From contig NW_025947728.1 in the NCBI RefSeq assembly GCF_000764305.2, forward strand, positions 124,001-188,000: a stretch of DNA of 64,000 bases, written 5' to 3'. The notes beneath the pieces are model-generated. The model did no database searches. It was not told the DNA's origin and saw nothing but the letters and a program-made list of their open reading frames with translations. Positions 1 through 11,100 of the stretch are shown piece after piece (within the stretch, counting starts at the first letter, position 1; each line of letters opens with the position of its first letter). Source of the stretch: Hyalella azteca. Its lineage: Eukaryota > Arthropoda > Malacostraca > Amphipoda > Hyalellidae. A program made the position numbers and the translations under genes.

Positions 1-575
1 TTTTTAATATGTACGAGCTGATACAAAGAATTTGGGCATATTTTTTGCTATAGTAGACCCTGTAAGTGGAACATGTTTCGTTCCAGATTCTTAGCAATGA
101 TTCGTATATTGTAATCCATCGGGCAATGGCAATCTGTATTTGTAACCAAAACATACACTTGCAGGCGTGAGAATGAAATTAGCAACAGGATTACCTCTGA
201 TCCTATTGTTACCTCTCTGAGGTAGTTACTGAACAGCTTGCATGCATTCAAAGTGGTATGGTATTTTTAATTGTAAAAAAGGTTATCTAAGATCTAATGT
301 TTACCGCCAACCATTACATTTGGAAGCCATTACAATGTAATTTCAATGGCTATAAAGGTTATGATACGTTATAACTTGCCATTATTTGTCTTAGTTTTGC
401 TTCTCATTTAAAATTCAGAATAGCTGCGTGAATTCTCTAAACCATGCATGCACCACTCCATTGAAGAGCCTTCCTATAATAATAAAATCTGTTTTTAAAA
501 GCAAGTACCCAATAAAACTAATTATCTAATACGGCTGAAAGTGTTGCTGCTAATAAAAATTATACGGTATTTCAG
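1..575. other. Sequence upstream of guanylate kinase, no recognised gene
   Basis: AT-rich sequence. I see no conserved exon here. It ends in a possible splice acceptor (TTTCAG at 570-575), so it may be an intron leading into the first recognised guanylate kinase exon, with a 5' exon outside the window. Confidence 0.5.
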
Positions 576-616
576 GTGCAGCTAGTCGTCTGTTTTCGGT
601 GGCCGCTGTGAAAAGA
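576..616 (+). other. Possible in-frame N-terminal extension of guanylate kinase
   Basis: From the AG at 574-575 the frame of the ATG at 617 stays open. It reads GAASRLFSVAAVKR or similar immediately before MAPRPLV; the first residue is split with an upstream exon that is not seen. The stretch is basic, rich in small residues and free of acidic residues, as in mitochondrial targeting peptides. Animal GUK1 is known to have an alternative N-terminus that targets it to mitochondria. The alternative reading is plain 5'UTR. Transcript data would decide. Confidence 0.4.
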
Positions 617-653
617 ATGGCTCCCAGACCTCTGGTGTTCTGCGGCCCGTCGG
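617..653 (+). CDS. Guk1: Guanylate kinase exon 1
   Basis: Encodes [12 protein letters not shown] plus the first base of the next Gly codon. The donor is GTGAGA at 654. The P-loop is split between this exon and exon 2. Confidence 0.93.
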
Positions 654-3600
654 GTGAGAGAAAATAGCTTTATTCTCCTTACAAATAATCTGGCAGAATT
701 TATGCTGCCTGGAACTGCCTTACCTACTTAATTTAGTAACAAATTATTCTAAAAATCATCCTTCTATTTACATAGCGGAATAAATATTTCAACAAAGTGT
801 GATATAGGTAGTTTTACATCTGGTCGTGACATGCGAGAATATTTCTTTGCACCTCATTATAATGCCTTTATAAATAAGTAATTAATGTATTTCATGGTGC
901 ACTAAGCAAAAATGCATTATGTTATATTTCATGTCAACTTATTAATCATACTAGCCATTCAACTTAGACAGATCGTCATTCATTGTAAGCTTTAATAATT
1001 AAATTATAACCTACATTATAAGAGTCACAGATTATATAAATTTAGAGAATATCAACTAATCGCTCAAAAAACGGGAGGACAATTATTCTTTACCTTATCT
1101 TTATCTATTTACTTTAAAACCAAGTCTATGTGTAGTGGTTCCTGAGACTGCTACGTCCAAAACACATACTAATGGTACTTAGCGAGCCAAAACGAATAAC
1201 AAATAAGATATTTCCCCGTCTGTCTGTCTGTCCCAATATCGGTATCTCATGTGAGGCGTAGAAACCAAATGACAAATTCATCATTTCCTTGTCACTGATA
1301 TCTGATGCCAGGCGCAGGCAAAAGCACGCTGCTCAAGAAGCTCATGGCCGACCACCCTGACCGCTTCGGCTTCTCGGTGTCACACACGACGCGGTCGCCT
1401 CGCTCCGGCGAGGTGGACGGACGCGAGTATCACTTTATAGACACGGACACCTTCACGCGACAGCTGCAGGCCGGGGCCTTCCTTGAGACTGCCATGTACA
1501 GCGGTGAGCCGAGGGCATCTACGACCAAAATTTAGTGCGTCTGTCGCTCCGTGATAATATTAAAAAATTTGATTATCCGCGAAAGTTACTGGACAGAAAC
1601 TAGATGTTGTATTGATTGTCTCTTAATGTCCCCTTTGTAGTCATTTTTCTTCTAACTATTGGTACCCCTCAGGGGGGACTTCTGACGTGTGTCTGTGCTC
1701 GTCAGAAGTCCTATGGGATTTCGCGTTCCTAGGCGGATTGTTCCTGAGCGCCCCACCGCTGAGCTCGCGGTGTCTAACTGTAGGTCTCAGTTGTAGGGTT
1801 AAGTTATTATGTAGGTAGGATTCCTTACATTAAGTTATTATGTAGGTAGGATTCATTACATTAAGTTATTATGTAGGTAGGATTCCTTACATTAAGTTAT
1901 TATGTAGGTAGGATTCCTTGCATTTCCCTTCTCTGTCTCTCTCGTGCGGGCGGCCGACGTCCCGTGTAAGCGACCTCTTGTTCGAGTGTCTTCGTTTCTA
2001 TTGCTTTTCACCTGTCCCTCCTTGTCACTTCGTCTCTTTTGAGATGCTAACGCTGCTTCTTTCGAGCCAGCTTCAGCGGGCTTGACATACGAGACCTTCC
2101 GCCCCTTGTGGGTGATGAATAATTGAGACCTTTCACCTCTATGGTGATGTTCATCTTGACTTTCGGTGCGAGATAGCTAGTAGCTGAAGCGCTAGTAAAC
2201 ATTTGGCCACTAAACTATCAAACTAACTAACTGTTGGTAATTAATTGTATCATATCTGCATGATTTTCTCATTATTTTATCATCACGAATTTTTTTCATA
2301 TTGCAGTGATGTGTTCATTGCTCACCTCTTTGAAATGAATGTTCATCAAGTTGTTGAACTTTCAGGCAATCATTACGGCACGAGCTACCGGGCGTTGCTG
2401 GACGTGCTGGAGAGCGGCCAGTGGTGCATCCTGGACATCGATGTGCAGGGCGTGCAGCAGGTCAGTGCTGGACATGACGTGCAGCAGGTCAGTGCTGGAC
2501 ATGACGTGCAGCAGGTGAGTGCTGGACATGACGTGCAGGGCGTGCTCTTACTCACTAATTTTCATCGATTTCCACCTCGAAGTGTCTCCTTTTGTGTAGC
2601 ATATGTAACCGGGAATAACTCTTCCAATTAGGAATTGTTTTTCTTTTATAACGTCCCCACTTGCACATTTGTACGTTTTGGCTTAAACGTTGTCACGGAG
2701 ACGTTCCAGTCCAGCAATAATCTCCTTTTCCAACCTTCACCGTCACATGTGGTTTTTAATGTAGGTACTTGAAAAAAGTGTCGCTATTTCGAGACTCTAA
2801 TTCCCGGTAATTAAATGTCTGATTGCTCGTTATATACGCGCCTCGTTGAAGGCTAGACACATGTACATATTCGACTCCAGTGCTCATATCAGTTAGTATT
2901 AAACTGGTGTTTTCTTTTTCAGTTGAAGCAAAGCAAGCTTCTAACTTCTCAGTACGTCCCCGTGTACGTGTTCATCTTCCCTCCGTCGATCGAGGTAAGC
3001 GGGTTACTTCCTGGTCGGAAATTGGGTTGAATTTTCGGAAATTGGGTTGAATTTTTATTCTGGGAGTTAATCTCAAGATAAAATTTTTGATTACCGACCC
3101 GGTTAGAAATTACTGGCAAAATGATACATATATCCGTAGAATATAATCCTATTTCCTAACTCTGTGTGTGTAAGAAGAGGAAGGGATTTTCGTTCGTAAT
3201 AATGTGAAATGTGTATGATTATTTTTCCTGCAATCTGATTAGAATAATTATTGAAGGTCAACATTCCTTCAGCATGCATCACTTACGTTCGCAGAATTCA
3301 GGGTCTGGCAGGGAAGAATGGATGATATGAGCAGACAATATGAGAGGGATGGGGTTAAACAGTGGGCATTTCTGCGTGTTTGGAGCCGTCATTTCTGTAG
3401 CAATGGAAACGTCGTTGATATAGAATACACCCACCAGACATAGACGTTGAATTAAACCTTGTTTCGTTGAATCAACGTTGATTAAGCGTCGTTTCAAGGC
3501 CATTTTTCTGTGGGTTGTGTGTTCGTATATAATAAACGGGTCGTTCTGTTACAAATCAAAGAGACGTTTCCTGATTTATTTCAACATTTCCCACCGCAAT

Positions 3601-3894
3601 CATCAATTCTTCCTTGCCGGACCCTGTTTTACGTCCACTCGGTCCACATAATAAGTCCTTGATATTTTCACGATATTTTGATCATTGCAGCACCTGAAGG
3701 AGCGGCTCACAAGTCGCCAGACTGACTCGGCAGAAGCGATTGCGCTGCGGCTGGCGAAGGCCGAGGCCGAGATGGCGTACGGCCACCAGCCCGGCAACTT
3801 CGACCTGGTCGTCGTCAACGACGATCTCGAGGCCGCCTACGCCAAACTAAACGACTTCTTAAGTCCTTTACTGGCCGAGTCTGGTGACAGCTAA
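617..3894 (+). CDS. Guk1: Guanylate kinase, complete, five exons (199 aa)
   Basis: This enzyme phosphorylates GMP/dGMP to GDP/dGDP with ATP, mainly in the cytosol. Coding exons are 617-653, 1312-1503, 2366-2460, 2923-2994 and 3691-3894; they join in phase to 600 nt (199 aa plus stop), close to the ~197 aa of the human enzyme. Visible motifs are the P-loop GPSGAGKST (residues 10-18), the guanylate kinase signature [17 protein letters not shown] (38-54), and the GMP contacts expected at S36, R40, R43, Y52, E71 and Y80. DIDVQG and the C-terminal [14 protein letters not shown] also match the family. The start ATG has a good context (AAAAGAATGG) and sits 9 residues before the P-loop, as in animal cytosolic forms. 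Oddity: three tandem 27-bp units at the exon 3 donor provide three in-frame donors, giving 199, 208 or 217 aa. Identity is very secure; which donor is used is not known. Confidence 0.95.
1312..1503 (+). CDS. Guk1: Guanylate kinase exon 2
   Basis: Acceptor CCAG at 1308-1311, donor GTGAGC at 1504. Encodes the rest of the P-loop (GAGKST) and the GMP-binding region through MYSG. CpG-rich compared with its AT-rich introns. Confidence 0.95.
1676..1711. repeat. 12-bp perfect inverted repeat (hairpin)
   Basis: Arms GGACTTCTGACG (1676-1687) and CGTCAGAAGTCC (1700-1711) flank a 12-nt loop, inside the probable interspersed repeat of intron 2. Confidence 0.7.
1799..1922. repeat. 31-bp tandem repeat, four copies
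   Basis: Units start with AAGTTATTATGTAGGTAGGA at 1801, 1832, 1863 and 1894 (period 31). They are nearly identical, differing by single bases such as CCTT/CATT. Intronic, with no coding role seen. Confidence 0.92.
2366..2460 (+). CDS. Guk1: Guanylate kinase exon 3 (end uncertain: 2460, 2487 or 2514)
   Basis: Acceptor TTTCAG ends at 2365. The exon encodes [21 protein letters not shown]. Possible donors are GTCAGT at 2461, GTCAGT at 2488 and GTGAGT at 2515. The third is the best match to consensus; the first gives a length closest to other animal enzymes. Confidence 0.88.
2452..2532 (+). repeat. 27-bp tandem repeat across the exon 3 splice donor, three copies
   Basis: Units 2452-2478, 2479-2505 and 2506-2532 each read GTGCAGCAG followed by GTSAGTGCTGGACATGAC. 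Each carries CAG|GT, so the exon end and donor have been copied twice. The period is a multiple of 3 and has no stop, so each extra unit would add nine residues (VSAGHDVQQ). Partial units flank the array (GTGCAGGGC on both sides). Confidence 0.93.
2923..2994 (+). CDS. Guk1: Guanylate kinase exon 4
   Basis: Acceptor TTTTTCAG before 2923, donor GTAAGC at 2995. Encodes [22 protein letters not shown], the core beta-strand with the PPS motif. Phase 0 at both ends. Confidence 0.93.
2995..3690. other. Guanylate kinase intron 4
   Basis: A 696-bp intron. It holds a short local duplication (CGGAAATTGGGTTGAATTTT twice near 3015-3055) and a block at about 3440-3495 rich in the palindromic words CAACGTTGA/TTGAATCAACG, probably an old repeat. 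Nothing coding seen. Confidence 0.5.
3691..3894 (+). CDS. Guk1: Guanylate kinase exon 5 with stop
   Basis: Acceptor CATTGCAG ends at 3690. Encodes [33 protein letters not shown] and stops at TAA 3892-3894. Contains the lid/C-terminal region of the kinase and is very CpG-rich. Confidence 0.95.
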   Translation, partial: HLKERLTSRQTDSAEAIALRLAKAEAEMAYGHQPGNFDLVVVNDDLEAAYAKLNDFLSPLLAESGDS

Positions 3895-4212
3895 TATACT
3901 AATCAGCACGCAACCTACGAGGAATGTTGGACCAATCCCTAGCATTCATGTTAGTGGCTAACAAACACGCATTTTTCACCGAATGAAATGTTTGTATTCA
4001 GTGGGACTCATCTCATTCCAAGTTCAAATAGTGACTGATATAAATTGATCTATATGAGGTGTCACTGTGTGGGAAGTTTATTGCGTTATGCTCTCTGGTC
4101 TTATTAACATCATTTTATATCATGTGATCAATTATGCTTTGTACCATTGAAAAACCAGTTCGAATCATGTTGAAAATGAAGTAAACTTCGAATTCTTCTG
4201 TCAACTTCCACA

Positions 4213-4218
4213 AATAAA
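4213..4218 (+). terminator. Polyadenylation signal AATAAA, guanylate kinase
   Basis: Canonical AATAAA about 320 bp after the stop codon, followed by T-rich sequence. It is the first perfect hexamer downstream of the gene. Confidence 0.65.
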
Positions 4219-7034
4219 ATTTTATTCATTCAACAGTGTATCTACTTGGAATAAACAAAGTTATACGGGATGACGAGCGTCATTTGGCCCGGAAAACATA
4301 ATTTGAATTATAATTGCCTGGTGTTAATGCTAATTAAATTCACTGCCGCCTGTAAAATGAATGAGCATTTAGAGGACGTCGATTTGTGGGGGCTTCTGTG
4401 TACTCTTTATGGGCATCGGGTTCGTATTGCAGAATAGCAATCATTTTAAAATCATATTGTCAATTAACTAACCTAATTTTATCAGCAGGGATACAATTAA
4501 TAAGCTCCCAAGCATGCATTTTACGGTTATTTTGCTGCTAGGCCAGTCGAAGACACAACGCTTGTTTTATATACCACTACATCCTATGATTGTGACTCTC
4601 GCATTTCAACTAGTCTTTATATGTTGTGCTGGATTCTACTTACGTCATCTGACGATAGTTTTGATGCATGTTTTATGCCTTTCACTCATTCAATACTCGA
4701 ACTGTGTGTGAAATATTGCCTAGTATTTATATCAATTGAGTTGTAACACTCAGCGTAGATCCGAATTCAAATCGTTATTACATGACTGTTCAGTTAATGT
4801 TTAATGTATGGAGCTAGAAATTCCAGTACAGTTGCTCAAAAATAATCGAATTTTCGCATGCATGCTATGTTTAGAAAGTAAATTGTGCAAAAGTTTACTC
4901 CGGCTCGTGAGCAACTAATGCGTTACTAGGAAAGAAAAAGACATCATTTTGTAAACAGCGGTGAGGAAAACATTGTTCTCTGTAAGGTGAAGGGCTACTT
5001 TTGATTGGGATACACCATAAATTAGTCTAACAAATATAAATTTGTTGAGTGTACCGTATAGTCCAATTTGGGTACGTTTTTCATTGTTACTAAGGCTTCT
5101 TTAGTCTACTAATTATTATTTAAGTTTGTGACCTGCATTTCTCGTGAGTGTACTTCAATTATTTTACATTTACTAATTTTGGGCATTATTTGCACATAAC
5201 GACAGTACCATTGGTAATATTTTTAATATTGGTTCGGACCTGATAATAATTACCATGTGTCGTTCACAACGATATCTTGGCCCCATTTTTTTGTTTTCCA
5301 TTTGATCGTTTCCATCGATACATGAATTTTTTGTTGCCAATTTACGAATTTGTCTACACGTGTCAAGTGATTATCACCTAAGTTTATTAGCAGCAAAACT
5401 GCCCTGTGCCCTGCACCAGACTCGGGTCATTTTTTAGCAGATTCACGCCTGAAATATGATAATTTTCTCGTCTGCATCCTCGTTGATATAAGTAGTACGG
5501 TACTTCCTGCACTGAGCTTGTACGAGTTTTTATTGCACGAGCTTTCCAAAAGATGCAAGATTTCGTTGAGTCTGTACCAATTTCTTTTTTGTGCTGACGA
5601 AAATGCGCTACAAATCGCATGTGTGCGTGTGACCTAAAGTTTTAACTTTGGTAGAAGTAGGAAAATAATGACTTGATATTTATGGGATTAAAGTTATGGA
5701 TCAGACCGTGATAAATGATGTTTAATTCGAGCTCTTTCGTTCATAGCATTTTAATAATTTAATGGTTCAAATAATGGTTCAGTCAAAGATGTACTTCGAT
5801 GAACAATATAGCATCAAGGAAATTGTTCGCCACTTTTTGTGTCTAAATAATGTACGTGTTTTTTACGCCTGCGTTGCCATGACATGAGTTAAATGAAAAT
5901 ATTCCTGCTACTTATAAGTAGAATCTCGATCGTGTATTAATCCATGTGTTGGTAACAGGTGTTTTAGTTCGTGCTTAGGTCGATTTTTTTTGCACTTTTT
6001 CTATAATAATTGGTTTGTTGTTGATAGCTATCGGCACCTGTATTTTATCGCGGGATATAATTGTTAGTGGAATGTTTTCGTTATTTCTGGTGTTTTGCTT
6101 GGAAGTAAGTAATTTCCGCAATGTAGGACAATAATTTGATGTAGTTACCGCGTTGTTCGTCGTATATTTGTTAATTGAGAGCACACAATGTTCCTGTCTC
6201 ATGATAATGCTCAGGCCAATCTCCCCACTATGGTGATAGTCAATAAAATAACGATAATAATAATTCAATGGTAGCTCTGCATTTATAATCTTTGTTGTGA
6301 CTTCAATACGTGTTCACTCAGTCCGTAACTGGTACCTGGCGTTGTGATGTTTCAAGAGCTACGTAGAAATTAATAAATTTGCGTACCGGTTGTATAGTTG
6401 ATTTATTACCTTTACTTGTCAAATACTTTATTGCGAGGGATTAAAATTTCTAGAATAAGCTTACTGTGACTTGCAGGATATTTTTCTGTTGAGTCAATAT
6501 TTTTGTTTCTTCTGGAATTTTGTATTTATTTTTGAGTAACTATCATTATTTGGGCATCAACCCCAGTTTCCGGATATTCTGAAATTTTAAAGTCAAATAA
6601 TTAGTGTTGGATAATTTTTCTAATGTCCATGTAATAGGAACGAATATACAAATTATATTGTCCTATCTAGTTTGCAATTTGGTATTATATAAGCTATAAG
6701 CATATGGGTAAATTTATATAGTTTAATATGTTTACCAAGTTTGCGATGGTTCAGTTATGATTTATTCTAAACGAAATTTTCTAAATCGTTCACTCGTAAT
6801 ACGGTGTACAACTGAGCATTCAATATTGCATTGAATATACATATTTTTATTTGTTATTTGATTGTACAAAGGAAAAATGTTGATAGAAATGTATGTTTGC
6901 AAACATTGAAAATATCGATCAAATAATTTTTATTCCCGAACACTGATCGGTTTGTGGCAATCGCAAGTGAAAGTGCGGGCCGGGAAAGATCCGGCAGATG
7001 ATTATTGGTAATAGTATTAGCGGTGTCACCATTG
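4219..7034. other. Intergenic AT-rich sequence between guanylate kinase and the KDEL receptor
   Basis: No exon, RNA gene or clear mobile element recognised. Open frames here are short and of the length expected by chance in sequence of about 63% AT. Confidence 0.5.
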
Positions 7035-7190
7035 ATTTGGCTAATTTTTAGAGTACAAGGATGGGAGCAGCAATATATGGGTTCGATCCCCACTTCATGC
7101 TACATTTCTGGTATAATCGAGGAGCAGGCCAAGTGGTTTAGCAGCGCAAAATTGGAGCAGTGTGTTTTGTGTTCGAGACCCGCAACAAGG
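7035..7190 (+). mobile_element. tRNA-derived SINE, two tRNA-like heads in tandem
   Basis: Two RNA polymerase III-type promoters lie in a row. The first has an A-box-like TGGCTAATTTT (7038-7048) and a B box GGTTCGATCCC (7080-7090). The second has box A TGGTTTAGCAG (7134-7144) and box B TGTTCGAGACC (7170-7180). Both share the block TGGGAGCAG/TTGGAGCAG between boxes with the minus-strand copy near 26.3 kb, so they are one SINE family. No cloverleaf can be drawn, so these are not functional tRNA genes. Confidence 0.65.
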
Positions 7191-7510
7191 TGTGAATTAT
7201 ATGCGATATTCAGTATCGTCGGCAGGTTCAACGATCTAATTAACATTGACACTGCTATAGTATTGGGTCTGTCTCTGACTCTGAACATCGCAGAATTTTA
7301 ACAGTTTATTAAAATTCTCCAATATGAAGCTTACTGCTTTAGTATCCATTGTACGTAATTAACCGCCCGGACGCCTCACTGATTTCAAACAGTAATCTAC
7401 ACAGTTGGCTGGATGGATCGTGTATACAACCCAATGATCCTATTCTGTTACTCATCGTACCAAACTCCTGGGCTATCCTGACGAGTGGTTAAACTAATTT
7501 TCAGCTTTTT

Positions 7511-7585
7511 CTTAGAATAGAATAGAAGTGTCGGCATTGAAGAAAATAGGCCCATAACCCTGTTGCCGATTCTTGAATTCTTGCT
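7511..7585 (+). repeat. SINE-like fragment with TAGAA repeats
   Basis: Reads (TAGAA)n, then AAGTGTCGGCATTGAAG, AGGCCCATAACC and CTGTTGCCGATTCTTGAA. The same ~65-bp block occurs inverted at 60162-60236, and a shorter relative lies at 26117-26145. This is a dispersed repeat of the host genome. Confidence 0.7.
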
Positions 7586-8041
7586 CAATTATACTTTTCC
7601 AATACAAGTTAGAGGGCAGATATTCAAGCTCTCATGCCATTCTTAGCCTAAAAATACATTATTTATCAATGTAGAGAAACCTGCAGAACAAAACCTCGTG
7701 TTGCGTTTAAACTATTTACATCTGTTCTAGAGCTTCATGAAGGTAAGATGTGTTCGATTCCTTATACCCAACTTAAATCCAAATTAATCAAACATTATTC
7801 TACATTATATGCAAATAAATTTTGAAGATCGATTTCTTCTTCTGCGCAAGTTCATTTTTGATAGGACTCGTCCAGGAATATTACATAATATTACATATTT
7901 CCGTTGACAACACAGCCCGAATTCTTAGATCGAAGCCTTTACTCATTGTAGGCAATTTTCATCACACGTCTGGGAGCCACGTCATTAGACGGTCGTAGTG
8001 GCAGTATCGCGTCCTGCAGTTACTAAAGTTGGATTGCAAAC

Positions 8042-8132
8042 ATGAATATTTTTAGACTTGGTGGTGACCTAGCTCACTTATTAGCTATAATAATTCTTCT
8101 TCTAAAAATATGGACGACAAGGTCTTGTGCTG
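8042..8132 (+). CDS. KdelR: KDEL receptor exon 1
   Basis: ATG at 8042 opens [20 protein letters not shown], the first transmembrane helix with R5 and H12. Donor GTATGT at 8133, phase 1. No other ATG upstream in frame gives the family N-terminus. Confidence 0.95.
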
Positions 8133-11100
8133 GTATGTATTATTAATAATTGAATCAGAAACCTTGTTATTGTTTACTCGCTCTATTCACCGAAACCGAA
8201 TGCCGGGTCAAGTTTCAACAGGAAAGACTGTTGTGGCTATTCTCCTGTTGACTAAGGCTTTAAAGAGGCATATACCTAATTCAATATACTAGCTTGATTC
8301 CTGCAATTTGCAAATGCTACCTATATATAATATTTTTGTGCCTGATTTCCTGTTGTGGAATGTTCAAAACTTCAAATGTTGGCCTACCGACTTCAGACTT
8401 GGGATTCTTCAACTTTCAAGTCCCATTGAAAATTGTTACTCAATGCAAGATTGATAAAAGTTTCACACAAATATTGTTTAATATTTTATCAAACAAGAAT
8501 TGATTGTTCCCACTTCCTAGGCTAAAGAGGCAGCTGAGCCCTCTGAGCCCTGAGGCACTGGTGGTGGCCCTGGTGGGGGGGCTGCCCCTGCCAGCCTGCC
8601 AGGGGCCTGGGGCTGAGGGTGTGAGCAAGCTCTGGTGACTGGTCGTAGCTTACAAATCAGGATTGGATTTCTAACTTGTTACTGAAATCTTATGGCTCAT
8701 TGGCTCCAACCTCCAGAGGCAGCAATTTTCAATTCATTTGTAATCTTGTGCTTGTGGCCATGGTGCCAATCCATAGACCATAGGTTATTCAAAAGAACCT
8801 GTTCTTAGGGTAAACGCGGTATATTCCGACACTTTAAGGACGTATCAAGAAATGAAAAACTATAAAAAAAACCGCATGCGTTACGTAAGTTCTGTTGCCT
8901 TCACATGACTCTCAAAACACTTCACTACGCGTCAGCAACAATGAAAAGTCACAAAATGTTGCCATATTTATTAAAAAGCCTTTAGAATGGAAACCTACCA
9001 AATCCCTATATTCCGTCACTTTGTGTGGCAAAATAATATCGTATTCTGTTTAGGCACAGTCTCTTAAAGTGTTCCAGCAACATATTTTCCATTATTAATT
9101 ATTTAAATATATTAACTTGTGGTGCAGTAAGATACCAAATTGTTTGAATTCTAAACAAACATGGCGCATTCATCCAGATCCTAGCGCCAGCAGTGGCCAT
9201 TCAAGGAACTACTTTATTACTTAGTATATTTACTATGATAATAATAATATATTATTCTGCTTAGGCACAGTCTCTCAAAATGTTGCAGCAATACATTTTC
9301 CATTGCTAATTATTCACATTTATTTATTTGTGGTGCAGCGAAAATGCGAAATATTGCATTGTTTGATGTCATGTTGTGTGACGTGTTCTTTTGTTGTTGT
9401 GTGACGTCACCGCAGTTAAGGCAGTGATCCCAGTGAATATGAAAACAGTTTAGTATTGCGATCGATGTTATTTGTGAATAATATTTTCGATTGTGCTAAT
9501 ACTATAACATATTTCTGATGGTGAAATAATTTTGATTGTGATATTGACACTTGCCAGTAGTATCAACATTTGAACATCGAAGTTCTAACATAATTAATTA
9601 CGAGGTAAAAGGACTGAGCAGAGCTGAGATCATTCATGGCTGAAGCTTCTTAACTGATGTCATAATTGTCATTGTCATTTTTTACGTCATTGATATCATT
9701 CTGGAACCAACGTAAGTAACTAAGGAATTTCCCAGTTCAAATATTTATTGATATATATATATCAATTTCAAAACTTTACATATTTCTAAAGGGAGTTGTG
9801 ATGAGACCATGGGAGTCGAACCGTTGAGTTTAGACCATTGCATTGATTGCAACTTGCAACAGGGGCCCAAGGGCCAAGGGCATGGGGCCTTGCGAAGGGT
9901 TAAGACCGCGGACCGCCGCACGGCGGTGGACCGACATAAGTACCTCTCTTCATAGACTTCCACTATGCATGTGGCCCAATTGTACTCTTTATAACTATCT
10001 AAAATATTAAGCAGAAGCCACCCATCATCCCATGCTGAATTGTTGTTGGTTGTTGCAGAATTTTTGTCTAATTCACTGCACTGGACACTGGTGCTGGTGG
10101 GCTTCTTCTCCACTTCCTAATTGTGCTAGCCTTCTTTCCAAGTGGACCAAGCCATGAAGCCCATGATAAGCTTTCCAGCCATTTTTGAAGCTGAGATTCT
10201 TGACAGATGAATTCTCTTATTTGATAGGTTTAAAAATGCAAAACTGGGCTGCAAGTGCAACCTGCAAGATTAAAAACTTATTAACAAAAATTCAACTATC
10301 AAACTACCGTCAAACGGGATAAAAAGGGATGGGCGGGGTAAATTGGGACATATGTCCCACATTTCATAGAAATGTTGTAGCAGCTAAACTAATCAAAATA
10401 TTGCAAAACTAAAAATAGTGGTGTAAACGTCAGCATTTTTACTACCTACCTCATTTTACGGTATGTATTATGTATAAAGCTAGTCAAGAAATCAAACATT
10501 TACTATCTCGAAAAAATCGCTGAAAAAAGTGTGAAAAGTGCGATTTTGGAAAGGTACCTCTGCTAATGTCTGAAGCAAAAAAAATATTTGCCATATTAAA
10601 AAATTTTATATACATAAAAGTTGCACCCAGGTGTCAGCTTGAAAATGTAATTGACGGAATTGTCCTTTCTCATTCAAAAAAAAATGGCAGCCATTACCGC
10701 ATGGCGGGGCTACTCGGGACACCCCCCTCCCAGGGTAATTAGGGACACCCTTAAAAATGCGTTTACAGTAGAACCTCAGTTAGCAAAGGTTCCAGTTAAC
10801 AAAAAAAATTGATTAACAACAAAGAATTTCATTACATTTACCTCGCTCTGTGAAAAAAATTCACTTATCGAAAAATTAGTGCATCATCGGTCCTCACAAA
10901 ATTGTACATAGAATGCTATACGTATACAGCAATCCCTTGATTAGCACGGTTTTGAATACCGCGGTTTTGATTACCGCGGAAAAAAAATGTGCGACCTACC
11001 CTTAATCTACGCGGTGCCAGTTTTGATTAGCGCGATTTTTTTTCACAACGCACCATTTTCCCGCCTCTAGCCAGAGGTGTTACGTTCGTAACAAAAGTGT

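Larger units (their letters stand above)
1600..2240. mobile_element. Probable interspersed repeat in guanylate kinase intron 2
   Basis: This block is more GC-rich than the surrounding intron and has no open frame. It contains a 12-bp inverted repeat (1676-1687 with 1700-1711, GGACTTCTGACG and its complement) and a 31-bp tandem repeat, and it ends in a CTAA-rich tail (AACTAACTAACT at 2221-2232) of the kind seen at 3' ends of some non-LTR elements. The class cannot be assigned without a repeat library. Confidence 0.3.

Noticed and set aside
7080..7180. Functional tRNA genes
   Set aside because: A and B boxes are present but no acceptor stem or cloverleaf can be formed; SINE heads fit better.
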